Positions 31,176-39,507 of a DNA stretch of 41,296 nt are shown here, one piece after another. Source of the stretch: Streptomyces sp. ISL-11 (GTDB lineage Bacteria > Actinomycetota > Actinomycetes > Streptomycetales > Streptomycetaceae); assembly GCF_018614525.1 (NCBI RefSeq), contig NZ_JAGGOL010000031.1, forward strand, positions 1 through 41,296. The letters run 5' to 3'. A program made the translations under genes and the position numbers. Below the pieces are notes generated by a model that was not told the origin of the DNA, made no database searches, and saw nothing but the letters and a program-made list of their open reading frames with translations. The first letter of the stretch is position 1. The number at the start of each line of letters is the position of its first letter.

Positions 31176-33071
31176 TCAGGCGACCGGCATTCCGGTCAGC
31201 AGGCCGGCCAGCAGCGAGCCGGTGATGCGGGGCCCGTCCTGGGTGAGGACCGACTCGGCGTGGAACTGCATGGAGGCGAAGTGCGGGCCGCGCAGCGCGT
31301 GGATCTCGCCGGTGTGCGGATCACGGCTGACCTCGACGACACCGCTGGGGCCGCAGTCGGCCTTGTCGTCGGCGGCGCGGGCCGCGAAGGTGTTGTAGAA
31401 GCCGACGCGCTCGCGGGCGCCGAAGAGGTCGATCTCGCGCTGGACGCCCTGGTTGGGGGTGTCGCGGCGGACGAGGTCGAAGCCGAGCCGCAGGCTGAGG
31501 ACCTGGTGGCTCAGGCAGACGGCGAGGAAGGGCCGGCGCTCGTCGAGGAGCGTGTCGATCGCGCCGCGCAGGTGGGCGATCTTGGGGTGGCCGGTCTCGC
31601 GCGGGTCGCCGGGGCCGGGGCCCATGACGACGAGGTCGTGGCCGTCGAAGGCGTACGGCTCGTCGAAGCGGCGGACGGTCACGCTCAGCCCCATGGCGCG
31701 GAGCTGGTGGTCGATCATGGAGGTGAAGGTGTCCTCCGCGTCCACGACCAGTACCCGGCGGCCGGCGAGCACCGGCCGGCTGTGCCGGCGGTCGGCGGTG
31801 GGGGCGAGCCAGAAGCCGGCGATGGTGCTGTTGCGCTCGGCCAGGGCGGCGCGGACGCTGGGGTGCCGGCCGAACCGGCCGCCGCCGCCGTCCTTGAGCG
31901 CGGAGATCAGCCCGGCGGCCTTCGCCCGGGTCTCCAGGACCTCGGAGTCGGGGTCGGAGTGGCGGACGAGGGTGGCGCCGACGCCGATGCGCACCCGGCC
32001 GGCGGCGTCGATGTCGGCGGTGCGGATGAGGATCGAGGAGTCCAGGCTCCGCGTGCCGTCGTCGTCACGGCCGATGAGGGCGATGACGCCGCTGTAGTAG
32101 CCGCGGCCGGCGGGCTCGTACCGGTCGATGACGCGGCAGGCGCTCTCCAGCGGGCTGCCGGTGACCGTCGGGGCGAACATCGTCTCGCGGAGGATCTCGC
32201 GCGGATCGCGGTCGGTGGTGCCCTCGATGAAGTACTCGGTGTGCGCCAGGCGCGCCATTTCCTTCAGGTACGGGCCGGTGACGCGGCCGCCGGTGGCGCA
32301 GATGCGGGCCATCATCTTCAGTTCCTCGTCGACGACCATGTAGAGCTCGTCGGCTTCCTTGGTGTCGGCGAGGAAGTCCATCACCTCCGCCAGGTTCGGC
32401 CCGGCCGGCGGATAGCGGTACGTGCCGCTGATCGGATTCATCACGGCCCGGCCGCCGCGGACGCTGATGTGGCGTTCGGGGGTCGCGCCGACGAAGGTGC
32501 GGTCGCCGGTGTGGACGAGGAACGTCCAGTACGCGCCGGACTCCCGCTCCAGCAGGCGGCGGAAGAACGTCAGGGCGTGCGCGGGCCCGTAGTCGCCGAT
32601 CTCGGCGGTGAAGGAGCGCTTGATGACGAAGTTGGCGCCCTCGCCCTCGCCGATCTCCCGCGCGATCACCTGCCGCACGGTGTCGGCGTAGGCCGCGTCG
32701 TCCACGTCGAAGCCCTCGCCCGTGAGCTCGATCCGGGTGTCGGGGACACGGGCCAGCACGTCGGCCACCGGCGCCGTGGTCTGCTCGGTGACGGCCATGG
32801 CGAGCAGGGGGGCGCCGTCGTCGGCGCAGGCGAAGCCCCGCTCGGCGATCTGCCGGTACGGGACGACGACGAGCACCTCGTGGCCGGCGGTACCGTCCTC
32901 CCGCAGCGGGATGCCGGCCAGCGTGGCGGGCGTGGTGACGTCCCCGGTGAGCACGTCGAGGGTGCCCGCCCCGGTGGCGTCGGGGCGGTGGATCAGCGCG
33001 AACGCCGCTTGCCGCCCGGCCAGCACCCGCGTCAGCAGGTCGTCGCCGGAACGCGTCTCGGCCGCTGTCAT
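31176..33071 (-). CDS. phzE: 2-amino-2-deoxyisochorismate synthase (PhzE-like)
   Basis: 631 residues: an N-terminal chorismate-binding (anthranilate synthase I-like) domain with [38 protein letters not shown] and the [18 protein letters not shown] region, and a C-terminal class I glutaminase with the nucleophile in [10 protein letters not shown] and HAE in FHAESV. This fused order and size are those of PhzE, which converts chorismate plus glutamine to aminodeoxyisochorismate without making anthranilate. Pairing with PhzD directly upstream strengthens the call. The start is ATG 33071 after GGGAGG; the start codon overlaps the phzD stop (ATGA), so translation is coupled. Confidence 0.92.
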   Translation of the reverse strand: MTAAETRSGDDLLTRVLAGRQAAFALIHRPDATGAGTLDVLTGDVTTPATLAGIPLREDGTAGHEVLVVVPYRQIAERGFACADDGAPLLAMAVTEQTTAPVADVLARVPDTRIELTGEGFDVDDAAYADTVRQVIAREIGEGEGANFVIKRSFTAEIGDYGPAHALTFFRRLLERESGAYWTFLVHTGDRTFVGATPERHISVRGGRAVMNPISGTYRYPPAGPNLAEVMDFLADTKEADELYMVVDEELKMMARICATGGRVTGPYLKEMARLAHTEYFIEGTTDRDPREILRETMFAPTVTGSPLESACRVIDRYEPAGRGYYSGVIALIGRDDDGTRSLDSSILIRTADIDAAGRVRIGVGATLVRHSDPDSEVLETRAKAAGLISALKDGGGGRFGRHPSVRAALAERNSTIAGFWLAPTADRRHSRPVLAGRRVLVVDAEDTFTSMIDHQLRAMGLSVTVRRFDEPYAFDGHDLVVMGPGPGDPRETGHPKIAHLRGAIDTLLDERRPFLAVCLSHQVLSLRLGFDLVRRDTPNQGVQREIDLFGARERVGFYNTFAARAADDKADCGPSGVVEVSRDPHTGEIHALRGPHFASMQFHAESVLTQDGPRITGSLLAGLLTGMPVA

Positions 33072-33712
33072 ACCGACGCACCTCCCAGGTCCGCGACGAA
33101 CTCCTTCGCCGTCCCGACCACCGCGCACCGCTCCGCCGCGTAGGTCAGCGCCAGCCGGTGGTGCGTCTCGGAGAAGTCGGCGACGGCGTCGGCGGCCAGG
33201 AAGACGCGGATGTCGTTGGTGAACGCGTCCACCGCCGTCATCAGCACGCCCACGTGCGCGTACACCCCGCACAGGATCAGCTGGTCGCGGCCGGCCGCGC
33301 GCATCCTCTCCAGCAGGTCGGAGCGGAAGAAGGCGCTGTAGCGCCACTTGGTGAACACCCAGTCGCCCGGGGCCGGCGACAGCTCGTCGACCACCGACCG
33401 GTCGGCCGGGTCCACCCGCATCCCCGGGCCCCAGAAGTCCTTGAGGAGCCCGCGCTCCTCCTCGCTCATGCCGCCGGGCTGCGCCGTGTAGGCCACGGGT
33501 ATCCCCTGGCCCGCGCACGTCTCCCGCAGCTGTGCCGCGTTGCGCACCAGTTCCTCGCGCAGCTCCCCGGGCAGGGGCTTGAGGAAGTAGCGCTGCATGT
33601 CGTGGACGAGCAGGACCGCGCGGGCCGGGTCCACGGTCCAGCCGGCGGTGTTCTCGGGCAGGTCGCCCGCTGTCGGCATCGGGTAGGGCTCGATCGGGGG
33701 GATGCCTGGCAT
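33068..33712 (-). CDS. phzD: PhzD-like isochorismatase
   Basis: 214 residues, close in size and motif positions to PhzD. It has the catalytic Asp38 ([11 protein letters not shown]) and Lys122 ([10 protein letters not shown]), and [11 protein letters not shown] in place of the nucleophilic cysteine loop of cysteine hydrolases, exactly as in PhzD, which cleaves the vinyl ether by acid catalysis. The reaction is aminodeoxyisochorismate to trans-2,3-dihydro-3-hydroxyanthranilate plus pyruvate. Start ATG 33712 follows GAGGAAG. Its stop overlaps the phzE start by four bases. It is cytosolic and central to the predicted pathway. Confidence 0.94.
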   Translation of the reverse strand: MPGIPPIEPYPMPTAGDLPENTAGWTVDPARAVLLVHDMQRYFLKPLPGELREELVRNAAQLRETCAGQGIPVAYTAQPGGMSEEERGLLKDFWGPGMRVDPADRSVVDELSPAPGDWVFTKWRYSAFFRSDLLERMRAAGRDQLILCGVYAHVGVLMTAVDAFTNDIRVFLAADAVADFSETHHRLALTYAAERCAVVGTAKEFVADLGGASV

Positions 33713-33773
33713 GGAACTTCCTCGTCTTCGGGGTTCGCTGCGTAACGAATGGAGAGGGGCGCGGGCGCCCGGC

Positions 33774-34544
33774 TCAGCGGCCGAGCGTGGCGCCGCCGTC
33801 GACGGTCAGGTCGTGCATGGTGATGTGCGCGGCCCGGTCGGAGAGCAGGAAGGCGACGGCGTCGGCGATGTCCGAGGGCCGGGCCAGCCTGCCCAGCGGG
33901 ATGCCGACCTTGAAGGTCTCGGTGCTGCCCTCGATCGTGGTCCGCTCGGTGGTCCGCTCGGTCCACATGGAGCTGAGCATCGGGGTGTCGGTGGAGCCCG
34001 GCGCGACGACGTTGCAGCGGATGCCGTGCCGGGCGACCTCCAGGCCCAGCGACTTCGTGAACATCGACGCGGCGGCCTTCGACGCGGCGTAGGCGGCCAT
34101 GGCCTGGCGCGGCGTGCCGGCCGCGTTCGACGCCACCGTCACGATCGCGCCGCGCCCGCGCCCGATCATGTTGCGGACCACGGCGCGGGACAGGTGGAAG
34201 ACGCCACCCACGTTGACGGCGAAGATCGCCGCCCAGTCCTCGGAGGTGAAGTCCCGCACCTCGCCGACGCGCAGCACACCGGCCGCGTTGACGAGGAAGT
34301 CCACGGGGCCGAGGCGGTTCTCGACCTCGGCGACCGTGTCGTCCACCTGGCGCTCGTCGGTCACGTCGCAGACGAAGCCCTCGGCCGCGATGCCGTCGGC
34401 GGTCAGCTTCGCCACGCTCTCCCCGAGCGCGGCGGCGTCGCGGTCGACCGCGGCCACCCGTACGCCCTTCTCGCCCAGCGTGCGGGCGACGGCCGCGCCG
34501 ATGCCGCTCGCGGCCCCGGTCACCAGGGCCACCTTGTTCTCCAT
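33774..34544 (-). CDS. Short-chain dehydrogenase, DhbA/EntA-like (dihydro-hydroxyanthranilate oxidising)
   Basis: 256 residues of a classical SDR: the NAD site TGAASGIG, the structural NAG in LVNAAGVLR, the catalytic Ser (VASNAAG) and YAASK. The overall sequence resembles 2,3-dihydro-2,3-dihydroxybenzoate dehydrogenases. Placed between DAHP synthase and phzD, its most likely reaction is NAD-dependent aromatisation of dihydro-hydroxyanthranilate to 3-hydroxyanthranilate, the branch that replaces phenazine formation in benzoxazole-type and calcimycin-type pathways. Start ATG 34544 has GGGGAGG seven bases upstream. The gap is 61 bases to phzD and 37 bases from the DAHP synthase stop codon. Confidence 0.88.
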   Translation of the reverse strand: MENKVALVTGAASGIGAAVARTLGEKGVRVAAVDRDAAALGESVAKLTADGIAAEGFVCDVTDERQVDDTVAEVENRLGPVDFLVNAAGVLRVGEVRDFTSEDWAAIFAVNVGGVFHLSRAVVRNMIGRGRGAIVTVASNAAGTPRQAMAAYAASKAAASMFTKSLGLEVARHGIRCNVVAPGSTDTPMLSSMWTERTTERTTIEGSTETFKVGIPLGRLARPSDIADAVAFLLSDRAAHITMHDLTVDGGATLGR

Positions 34545-34581
34545 GGGAGCCTCCCCTTCGGGTCGTTGCTACGGGTCGGTG

Positions 34582-35757
34582 TCAGCCCCGCCAGGCCGAG
34601 ACCACGGCGATGGCCTGCCGCGGGTTGAGCCGGGGGTCGCAGAAGCTCGTGTACTTGTCGCCCACCCGGTCGAGCGCCGACTCGTCCTGGACGCACTCGG
34701 TGACGTCCTCGGGCGTGGTCTCCAGGTGCAGGCCGCCCGCGACGCCGCCGGCCGAGCGGACGGCGGTCTGGAAGTCGCGCACCTCGCGGACGACGGTCTC
34801 CACCAGCCGGGTCTTGAGGCCGTCGGCGGCCGCCCGGGTGTTGCCGTGCATGGGGTCGGTGAGCCAGCTCACCGGGTGCCCGGCGGCGCGTACGGCCGCG
34901 ACGAGCGGGGGCAGCCGGTCGGCGACGTTCGCGGCGCCCATGCGGGCGATCAGGGTGAGCCGGCCGGGCTCGCGGGCCGGGTCGAGCCGCTCGCACAGGG
35001 CGAGCAGGTCGTCGGCGTCCATCGTGGGACCGACCTTGCAGGCGATGGGGTTGGCGACCTCGGCCAGGAGGGCGACGTGCGCGCCGTCGACCTGGCGGGT
35101 GCGCTCGCCGATCCAGGGCCAGTGCGTGGACGTCAGCCACGCGCGGCCCTCCTCGTCGTGGCGGACCATGGGCTGCTCGTAGTCCAGGAGCAGCGCCTCG
35201 TGGCTGGTCCACACCGGTGGGCAGATGCCGGAGCGGCGGGCCGGGTTGAGCCAGCCGAGGTGGGTCATGGCCTCGCTCGCGGCGAGGTAGCCGGAGAGCA
35301 GGCGCTGCGGGTCGGGGCGGCGGCGCTCCGGGTGCGGCTCGGGGCTGTTGACCATGTGGCCGCGGTAGACGGGCAGTTCGACGCCGGCCACCCGCTCGGT
35401 GGGGTTGGAGCGGGGCTTGGCGAACTGACCCGCCATGCGGCCCGCCCGGACCACCGGCTTGTGCGTGATCATCTTCATGACGCCGGCGAGGGTGTCCAGG
35501 AGCCCGGCCTTGCGGGCGACGTAGCCCGAGGTGCACTCCGCCGGGTCCTCCGCGCAGTCACCGGCCTGCACCACCTGGGACTCGCCCCGCGCCACGTGCG
35601 CGAGGTGGGCGCTCAGGGTGCGGATGTCGGCGGCGCGCACCAGCGCGGGCCGGTCGGCGAGCTCCTGCCGCACGCGCTGGACCTGCGGGGCCGCGTCGCC
35701 CCAGTCGGGTTGCTGAAGGGCGGGTTCGGGCCGGGCGTCGAGTACGGCGTTGTTCAC
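34582..35757 (-). CDS. Class II DAHP synthase (pathway-specific, PhzC-like)
   Basis: 391 residues, shorter than the housekeeping class II enzymes of about 450, as is usual for secondary-metabolism copies. Conserved blocks are QAGDCAE (metal cysteine), GRMAGQFAKPRS, HWPWIGERTRQ, KVGPTM, RMGA, TDPMHGNT, GGLHLETTPEDVTEC and DPRLNPRQA. It condenses erythrose-4-phosphate and phosphoenolpyruvate, the first step of the shikimate pathway, and so feeds chorismate to PhzE. The shortening is consistent with loss of the feedback-sensing N-terminal helices, but this is inference. The start is GTG 35757 after GGAGA. It is in tandem with the esterase gene (53 bases) and the SDR. Confidence 0.93.
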   Translation of the reverse strand: MNNAVLDARPEPALQQPDWGDAAPQVQRVRQELADRPALVRAADIRTLSAHLAHVARGESQVVQAGDCAEDPAECTSGYVARKAGLLDTLAGVMKMITHKPVVRAGRMAGQFAKPRSNPTERVAGVELPVYRGHMVNSPEPHPERRRPDPQRLLSGYLAASEAMTHLGWLNPARRSGICPPVWTSHEALLLDYEQPMVRHDEEGRAWLTSTHWPWIGERTRQVDGAHVALLAEVANPIACKVGPTMDADDLLALCERLDPAREPGRLTLIARMGAANVADRLPPLVAAVRAAGHPVSWLTDPMHGNTRAAADGLKTRLVETVVREVRDFQTAVRSAGGVAGGLHLETTPEDVTECVQDESALDRVGDKYTSFCDPRLNPRQAIAVVSAWRG

Positions 35758-35810
35758 GAAAGTCTCCAGGGCGGTCGCTCGTACAGGCGGTGACGTGCGG
35801 GAGTGGGGGG

Positions 35811-37382
35811 TCAGGGACAGGGGACGACACCCGCGTCGTCCCAGAACCGCAGCTGCCTGAGCTTGGGTGCTGCGGCGACCTGCGCGACACGATCACCGCC
35901 GACGATCAACGTGCTGGGCCGCTCCGGCGAGAACGCCGGCCATTGGGGTGCGTACGCACTGCGGGGGGCGCCGGTACGGGCGAAGGAGGCGACAAGGTCC
36001 ATGAAGGTGTCGGAGATCCGCTTTTCGAGTGGTCCGTCGCCGAATTCCGCGACGTTCTCGGGCAGACCGTGGGTGCCGAAGACGAATTTGGACGTGGCCT
36101 CGTGCGGGGTGCCGAAATAGGGCGGGCGGACGGGGTGCGCGAACTCCATCACGTACTGCGGGGAGCGTCCGGTGCGGGCGTGCCGTCCGGCCAGTCGCAG
36201 GATCTGGAAACGGAACAGCAGGTCGCCCCAGATCTCCGTCCAGAGGGAGAGCGGGTCCGCCGGGAGGTCTTCCGCCGCGGCGGCTTCCCGGTAGGCACGC
36301 AGACAGGCGTCGACGAGCGCGTCGTCGGCCTTCGCGGTGCCCTTGAGGAGGACGTCGCGCACGGCTTCCCGCAGTTCGGCTTCGGTGGCCGGGGCCGTGG
36401 GTGCGGTGGGCCGTTCCGGGCAGGTGTAGAAGGAGCCCTCGGTGCGGGTGTGGACGACGAGCGAGGGATGTGCGGGCGAGGGCATGTCCACGTCGTGGGC
36501 GGGCAGCCAGCGGCCGTCGACGACCGGTCCCCGGTATTCGCGTCCGCTCTCCACCCGGCGGCCGGTCGGCGGCCCCGAGAAGAAGCGCTCCCATGCGTCT
36601 TTGAGCGCACCCGCCGGGACGTCGCGCAGCCCCGCCACGGTCGTGCCGAAATCCTTCGCCAGGGCTTCGTAGACCGTGCGGGAGTCCTCGGGCGTCAGGG
36701 AGTTCGCCGGCGCCCAGATGTGGCAGGCGCTGATCGGCACGAGGTGCCGGACGAGCGCGCCGGTCTCCGGCAGCAGCGCGAGCTGGCGCACGCTCGCGCC
36801 GCCCGCCGAGGTGCCGCACAGCGTGAGGGCCGCGGGGTCGCCGCCGAAGGCCGCGGCGTTGTCGTGGACCCAGCGCACGAGCGCCGCCTGGTCCTGGAGC
36901 CCCCAGTTGGCGCAGGAGCCGGTCAGCGGGTCGGTGAGGTCCTCGTGGAGGCCGAAGCCGAAGGCGCCGAGGCGGTAGTTGAAGGTGACGACGACCATGT
37001 CGGTACGGGCCGCCAGGCGGGCCCCGTCGTAGGTGGGCAGGTGGCCCGCGCCGCGTTCCCAGCCGCCGCCGTGCACGTACACGAGGACGGGCCGGGAACC
37101 GGTGGTGTGCGGGGTCCAGACGTTGGCGTGGAGGGAGTCCTCGCCGCTGCCGGGCACGATCGACTGGAAGGACGCCGGCCCGAAGGCGGTGGCGTCCCGC
37201 ACGCCGCTCCAGGGCAGGGGCGGCCGGGGCGAGGCGAAGCGCAGCGGGCCCACCGGCGGCTGTGCGTAGGGCACGCCGCGGAAGACGGTGATCCCGCCGG
37301 TCCGCTCGCCCGCGACCGCGCCGGCGGTGGTGTGTGCCACCACGGTGCCCGGCGGGTGCGGCCGTCGATCGCTGACGCTCAT
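35811..37382 (-). CDS. Type-B carboxylesterase
   Basis: 523 residues of the COesterase family: FRGVPYAQPPVGPLRF, VYVHGGGWERGAG (oxyanion hole), the serine elbow LCGTSAGGASV, the acid in HTRTEGSFYT, and a histidine in the FGTPHEATSKFVFG block. No signal peptide is seen, unusual for a family with many secreted members, so it should act in the cytosol. It could hydrolyse a protective ester or amide, or transfer an acyl group during assembly. ATG 37382 follows the WrbA stop codon by one base (TGACATG), showing tight coupling. Confidence 0.88.
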   Translation of the reverse strand: MSVSDRRPHPPGTVVAHTTAGAVAGERTGGITVFRGVPYAQPPVGPLRFASPRPPLPWSGVRDATAFGPASFQSIVPGSGEDSLHANVWTPHTTGSRPVLVYVHGGGWERGAGHLPTYDGARLAARTDMVVVTFNYRLGAFGFGLHEDLTDPLTGSCANWGLQDQAALVRWVHDNAAAFGGDPAALTLCGTSAGGASVRQLALLPETGALVRHLVPISACHIWAPANSLTPEDSRTVYEALAKDFGTTVAGLRDVPAGALKDAWERFFSGPPTGRRVESGREYRGPVVDGRWLPAHDVDMPSPAHPSLVVHTRTEGSFYTCPERPTAPTAPATEAELREAVRDVLLKGTAKADDALVDACLRAYREAAAAEDLPADPLSLWTEIWGDLLFRFQILRLAGRHARTGRSPQYVMEFAHPVRPPYFGTPHEATSKFVFGTHGLPENVAEFGDGPLEKRISDTFMDLVASFARTGAPRSAYAPQWPAFSPERPSTLIVGGDRVAQVAAAPKLRQLRFWDDAGVVPCP

Positions 37383-37383
37383 G

Positions 37384-38013
37384 TCAGGCGGCCTCGAGGC
37401 CCTTGCGGAGCGCGGTGGTGATCTCCACGACGCGGCGGGACTGGTAGGCGATGGCGGCGAGGTTGTCGTCGTCGACGTTGCCCGGCTCGTTGCGGGAGAC
37501 GCTGCTGACGCCGTACGGGTTGCCGTTGGTGGGCGCGAGCTGGATCGGGTCGGCGACGCCCGGCGGGACGATGATGGCGCCCCAGTGGTAGAAGGCGTTG
37601 TTCAGTGCCAGGAGGGTGCTCTCCTGGCCGCCGTGCAGCGTCGCCGTGGAGGTGAAGGACGACATCACCTTGTTCACCAGGCCCCGCCGGCTGTGCAGCG
37701 GCAGCGTGGTGTCGATGAACTGCTTGAGCGGGCCCGAGGGAAGGCCGTAGCGGCCCGGGGTGCCCCACAGGACGGCGTCGGCCCACGCGAGGTCGTCCAG
37801 GGACGCCTCGGAAATGTGCTCGGTGGCGGCGACGTGCTCGGTCCAGGCCGCGTTCCAGGCGTCATTACCGGGGACGATCGTTTCCTTGGTGAGGTCGGAG
37901 ACCTTCCGGAGACGGACGTCGGCGCCGGCCTTCTCGGCGGCGGTGGCCGCGGCCTCGGCGAGCCGGTGGACATTCCCGGTTGACGAGGAGTAGATGACGG
38001 CAAGCTTGATCAT
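37384..38013 (-). CDS. wrbA: WrbA-type flavodoxin-like NAD(P)H:quinone oxidoreductase
   Basis: 209 residues. It has the flavodoxin FMN loop YSSSTGNVHRLAEAA, the second loop WGTPGRYGLPSGPLKQFIDTT, and FTSTATLHGGQESTLLALNN, all characteristic of WrbA. It reduces quinones by two electrons and so avoids semiquinones and redox cycling. As the first gene of the biosynthetic run it suggests that a pathway intermediate or product is a quinone, quinone-imine or o-aminophenol-derived oxidant. The start is ATG 38013 with AAGGGG ten bases upstream. It is divergent from the transaldolase gene across a 328-base control region. Confidence 0.92.
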   Translation of the reverse strand: MIKLAVIYSSSTGNVHRLAEAAATAAEKAGADVRLRKVSDLTKETIVPGNDAWNAAWTEHVAATEHISEASLDDLAWADAVLWGTPGRYGLPSGPLKQFIDTTLPLHSRRGLVNKVMSSFTSTATLHGGQESTLLALNNAFYHWGAIIVPPGVADPIQLAPTNGNPYGVSSVSRNEPGNVDDDNLAAIAYQSRRVVEITTALRKGLEAA

Positions 38014-38341
38014 GGAAGTAATGCCCCTTGGCGCGTGGACAGTTGCGGCTCGCCCTCACGAGAACGGGGGCGCCGGCCGACTGGATGTACCAGATGCTGC
38101 TGGGGTACCGGTGAAACTGCCAAGGGCGGGCCGAGGAGTTCACGGAACTTCGTCAAAAGGGTGGGTATCCATCAAGTTGGCGGTGTGATGTCGCACAACC
38201 GACGGGCGCGCGGCGGCTATGGTCGCGCACGGTGTACGAGAAGTGGAATGCGGCGCGGTGTGCCTCTGGTTCGGATCCTGGACGTTCCTTATCCTGAATC
38301 CAACCCCCTGCCCTTTCCTGCACAGGAGACGTGACCATTCC
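38014..38341. promoter_or_regulatory. Divergent control region between wrbA operon and transaldolase
   Basis: No gene is supported in these 328 bases. It is AT-richer than its surroundings. Visible items: the inverted repeat CTGG-ATGTA-CCAG at 38081-38093; TGTG-ATGTCG-CACA near 38184-38197; minus-strand TTGATG and TTGACG hexamers at about 38176-38152 that may be -35 boxes of the operon; and TATCCT near 38290 as a possible -10 for the transaldolase. Confidence 0.45.
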
Positions 38342-39487
38342 ATGACAGAACGGGAGTTGACGGCCGTGAGCGGCGAACTGCACCGGCTGGCCGCCGAGGG
38401 CGTCTCGCCCTGGCTGGACGGCGTCTGCCGCAATCTGCTCGCCTCGGGCCGCCTCACCGAGCTCGTCGCGCACGAGGGCATCCGCGGGGTCACGTCGAAC
38501 GTCGCGGCGCTCGCCACGGCGGTCGAGGCCGGCGACTCCGACTACCTCGACCAGCTGCTCTTCCTGTCCTACCGCGACGTCCCTCCCGACGCGGCGATCC
38601 GGGCCCTGACCGCCTACGACACCCGCTGGGCCTGCGACGAGCTGCTGCCGGTCTTCGAGTCCACCGCGGGCCGCGAGGGCTATGTCTCCGTGGACGTGAA
38701 CCCCTGGCTCGCGCACGACGCCGACCTGGTCGCCTCGGAGGCCGGCGCGCTCGTGCGGGCGGTCAACCGGCCCAACGTCCTCGCCAAGATCCCCGCCACC
38801 CCCGAGGGCCTGGAGGCGATCAGCGAGTGTCTCAGCCGCAAGATCGGCGTCCACGCGACGGGCATCTTCTCGGTGCGCCGCTACGGCGAGGTCGTCGACG
38901 CCTACTTCGAGGGCCTGGAGCGAGCCCGCGCGGCCGGCCACGACCTGTCGGACATCGTCTCCTTCGCCTCGCTGCCCATCAGCTGGCTCGACGCCGAAGT
39001 CGACACCAGGCTGGAGGAGTTGGGCACCGAGGAGTCGCGCGCCCTGCGAGGCGAAGCCGCGCTCGCCAGCGCCCGGCTCGTCTACGGCATGTACGAGGAG
39101 CGGCTGGACGGCGAGCGCTGGCGGGGCCTGGCGGGCGCCGGGGCGCGCCCGCAGACGGTGATGTGGACCGCGACCACGCCCCGGCGGTCCGGCCCGTGCT
39201 CCACGGGCTACGTGGAGCGGTTCGTGGCCTGGGGCACCGCCAGCGCCGTGTCCCTGGCCACGCTCGGCAAGGCCGGCCACCTCTGTCCGCTGCGCGGCGA
39301 CACCCTGACCGACGCGCACGACGCGGGCCGCTTCGTGTGGGAGAGGCTGGAGGAGCTGGGCATCTCCTACCGCTCGGTCGTCCGGAAGCTGGAGGACGAG
39401 GGCGTGGAGTGGCTCCAGACCTCATGGAGCCTGCTGTACGCGTCGGTGGAGCGCCGGCTCCGCGGCGCGCGGCTGTTCAGTCACTGA
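38342..39487 (+). CDS. tal: Transaldolase (divergent, cluster-associated)
   Basis: 381 residues, the size of actinobacterial transaldolases. The Schiff-base lysine is present (Lys149 in VLAKIPATPEG), as are Asp26 (SPWLDGV) and the GIFSVRRYGEVV phosphate region. Two changes stand out: the usual GVTSNP reads GVTSNV, and the catalytic Glu of the VSVEV-type strand is Asp118 (VSVDVNPWLAHD). If active, it equilibrates sedoheptulose-7-phosphate and glyceraldehyde-3-phosphate with fructose-6-phosphate and erythrose-4-phosphate, the DAHP synthase substrate. The start is ATG 38342; GGAGA lies 13 bases upstream, rather far. It is divergent from the DAHP-synthase operon and ends 20 bases from the convergent flavoprotein gene, with only a small ACCGGC/GCCGGT hairpin between. 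Confidence 0.87.
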   Translation: MTERELTAVSGELHRLAAEGVSPWLDGVCRNLLASGRLTELVAHEGIRGVTSNVAALATAVEAGDSDYLDQLLFLSYRDVPPDAAIRALTAYDTRWACDELLPVFESTAGREGYVSVDVNPWLAHDADLVASEAGALVRAVNRPNVLAKIPATPEGLEAISECLSRKIGVHATGIFSVRRYGEVVDAYFEGLERARAAGHDLSDIVSFASLPISWLDAEVDTRLEELGTEESRALRGEAALASARLVYGMYEERLDGERWRGLAGAGARPQTVMWTATTPRRSGPCSTGYVERFVAWGTASAVSLATLGKAGHLCPLRGDTLTDAHDAGRFVWERLEELGISYRSVVRKLEDEGVEWLQTSWSLLYASVERRLRGARLFSH

Positions 39488-39507
39488 CGCGGAACCGGCC
39501 GGGCCGG

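Noticed and set aside
29243..31225. Long plus-strand frames antisense to the cluster genes (also 22-23.5, 30.9-33.1, 34-35.8 and 38-39.3 kb)
   Set aside because: Composition-driven shadows: low-complexity Arg/Gly/Val/Asp peptides without domains, while the minus strand encodes recognisable enzymes.
27783..35757. Complete phenazine biosynthesis cluster
   Set aside because: PhzE, PhzD and a PhzC-like enzyme are present, but phzF, phzA/B and phzG are not in the window, and an aromatising SDR takes their place.
38152..38178. SARP-type TCAAG direct repeats before the transaldolase
   Set aside because: TCAAA at 38153 and TCAAG at 38172 are 19 bp apart, not the 11 or 22 bp expected for SARP sites.
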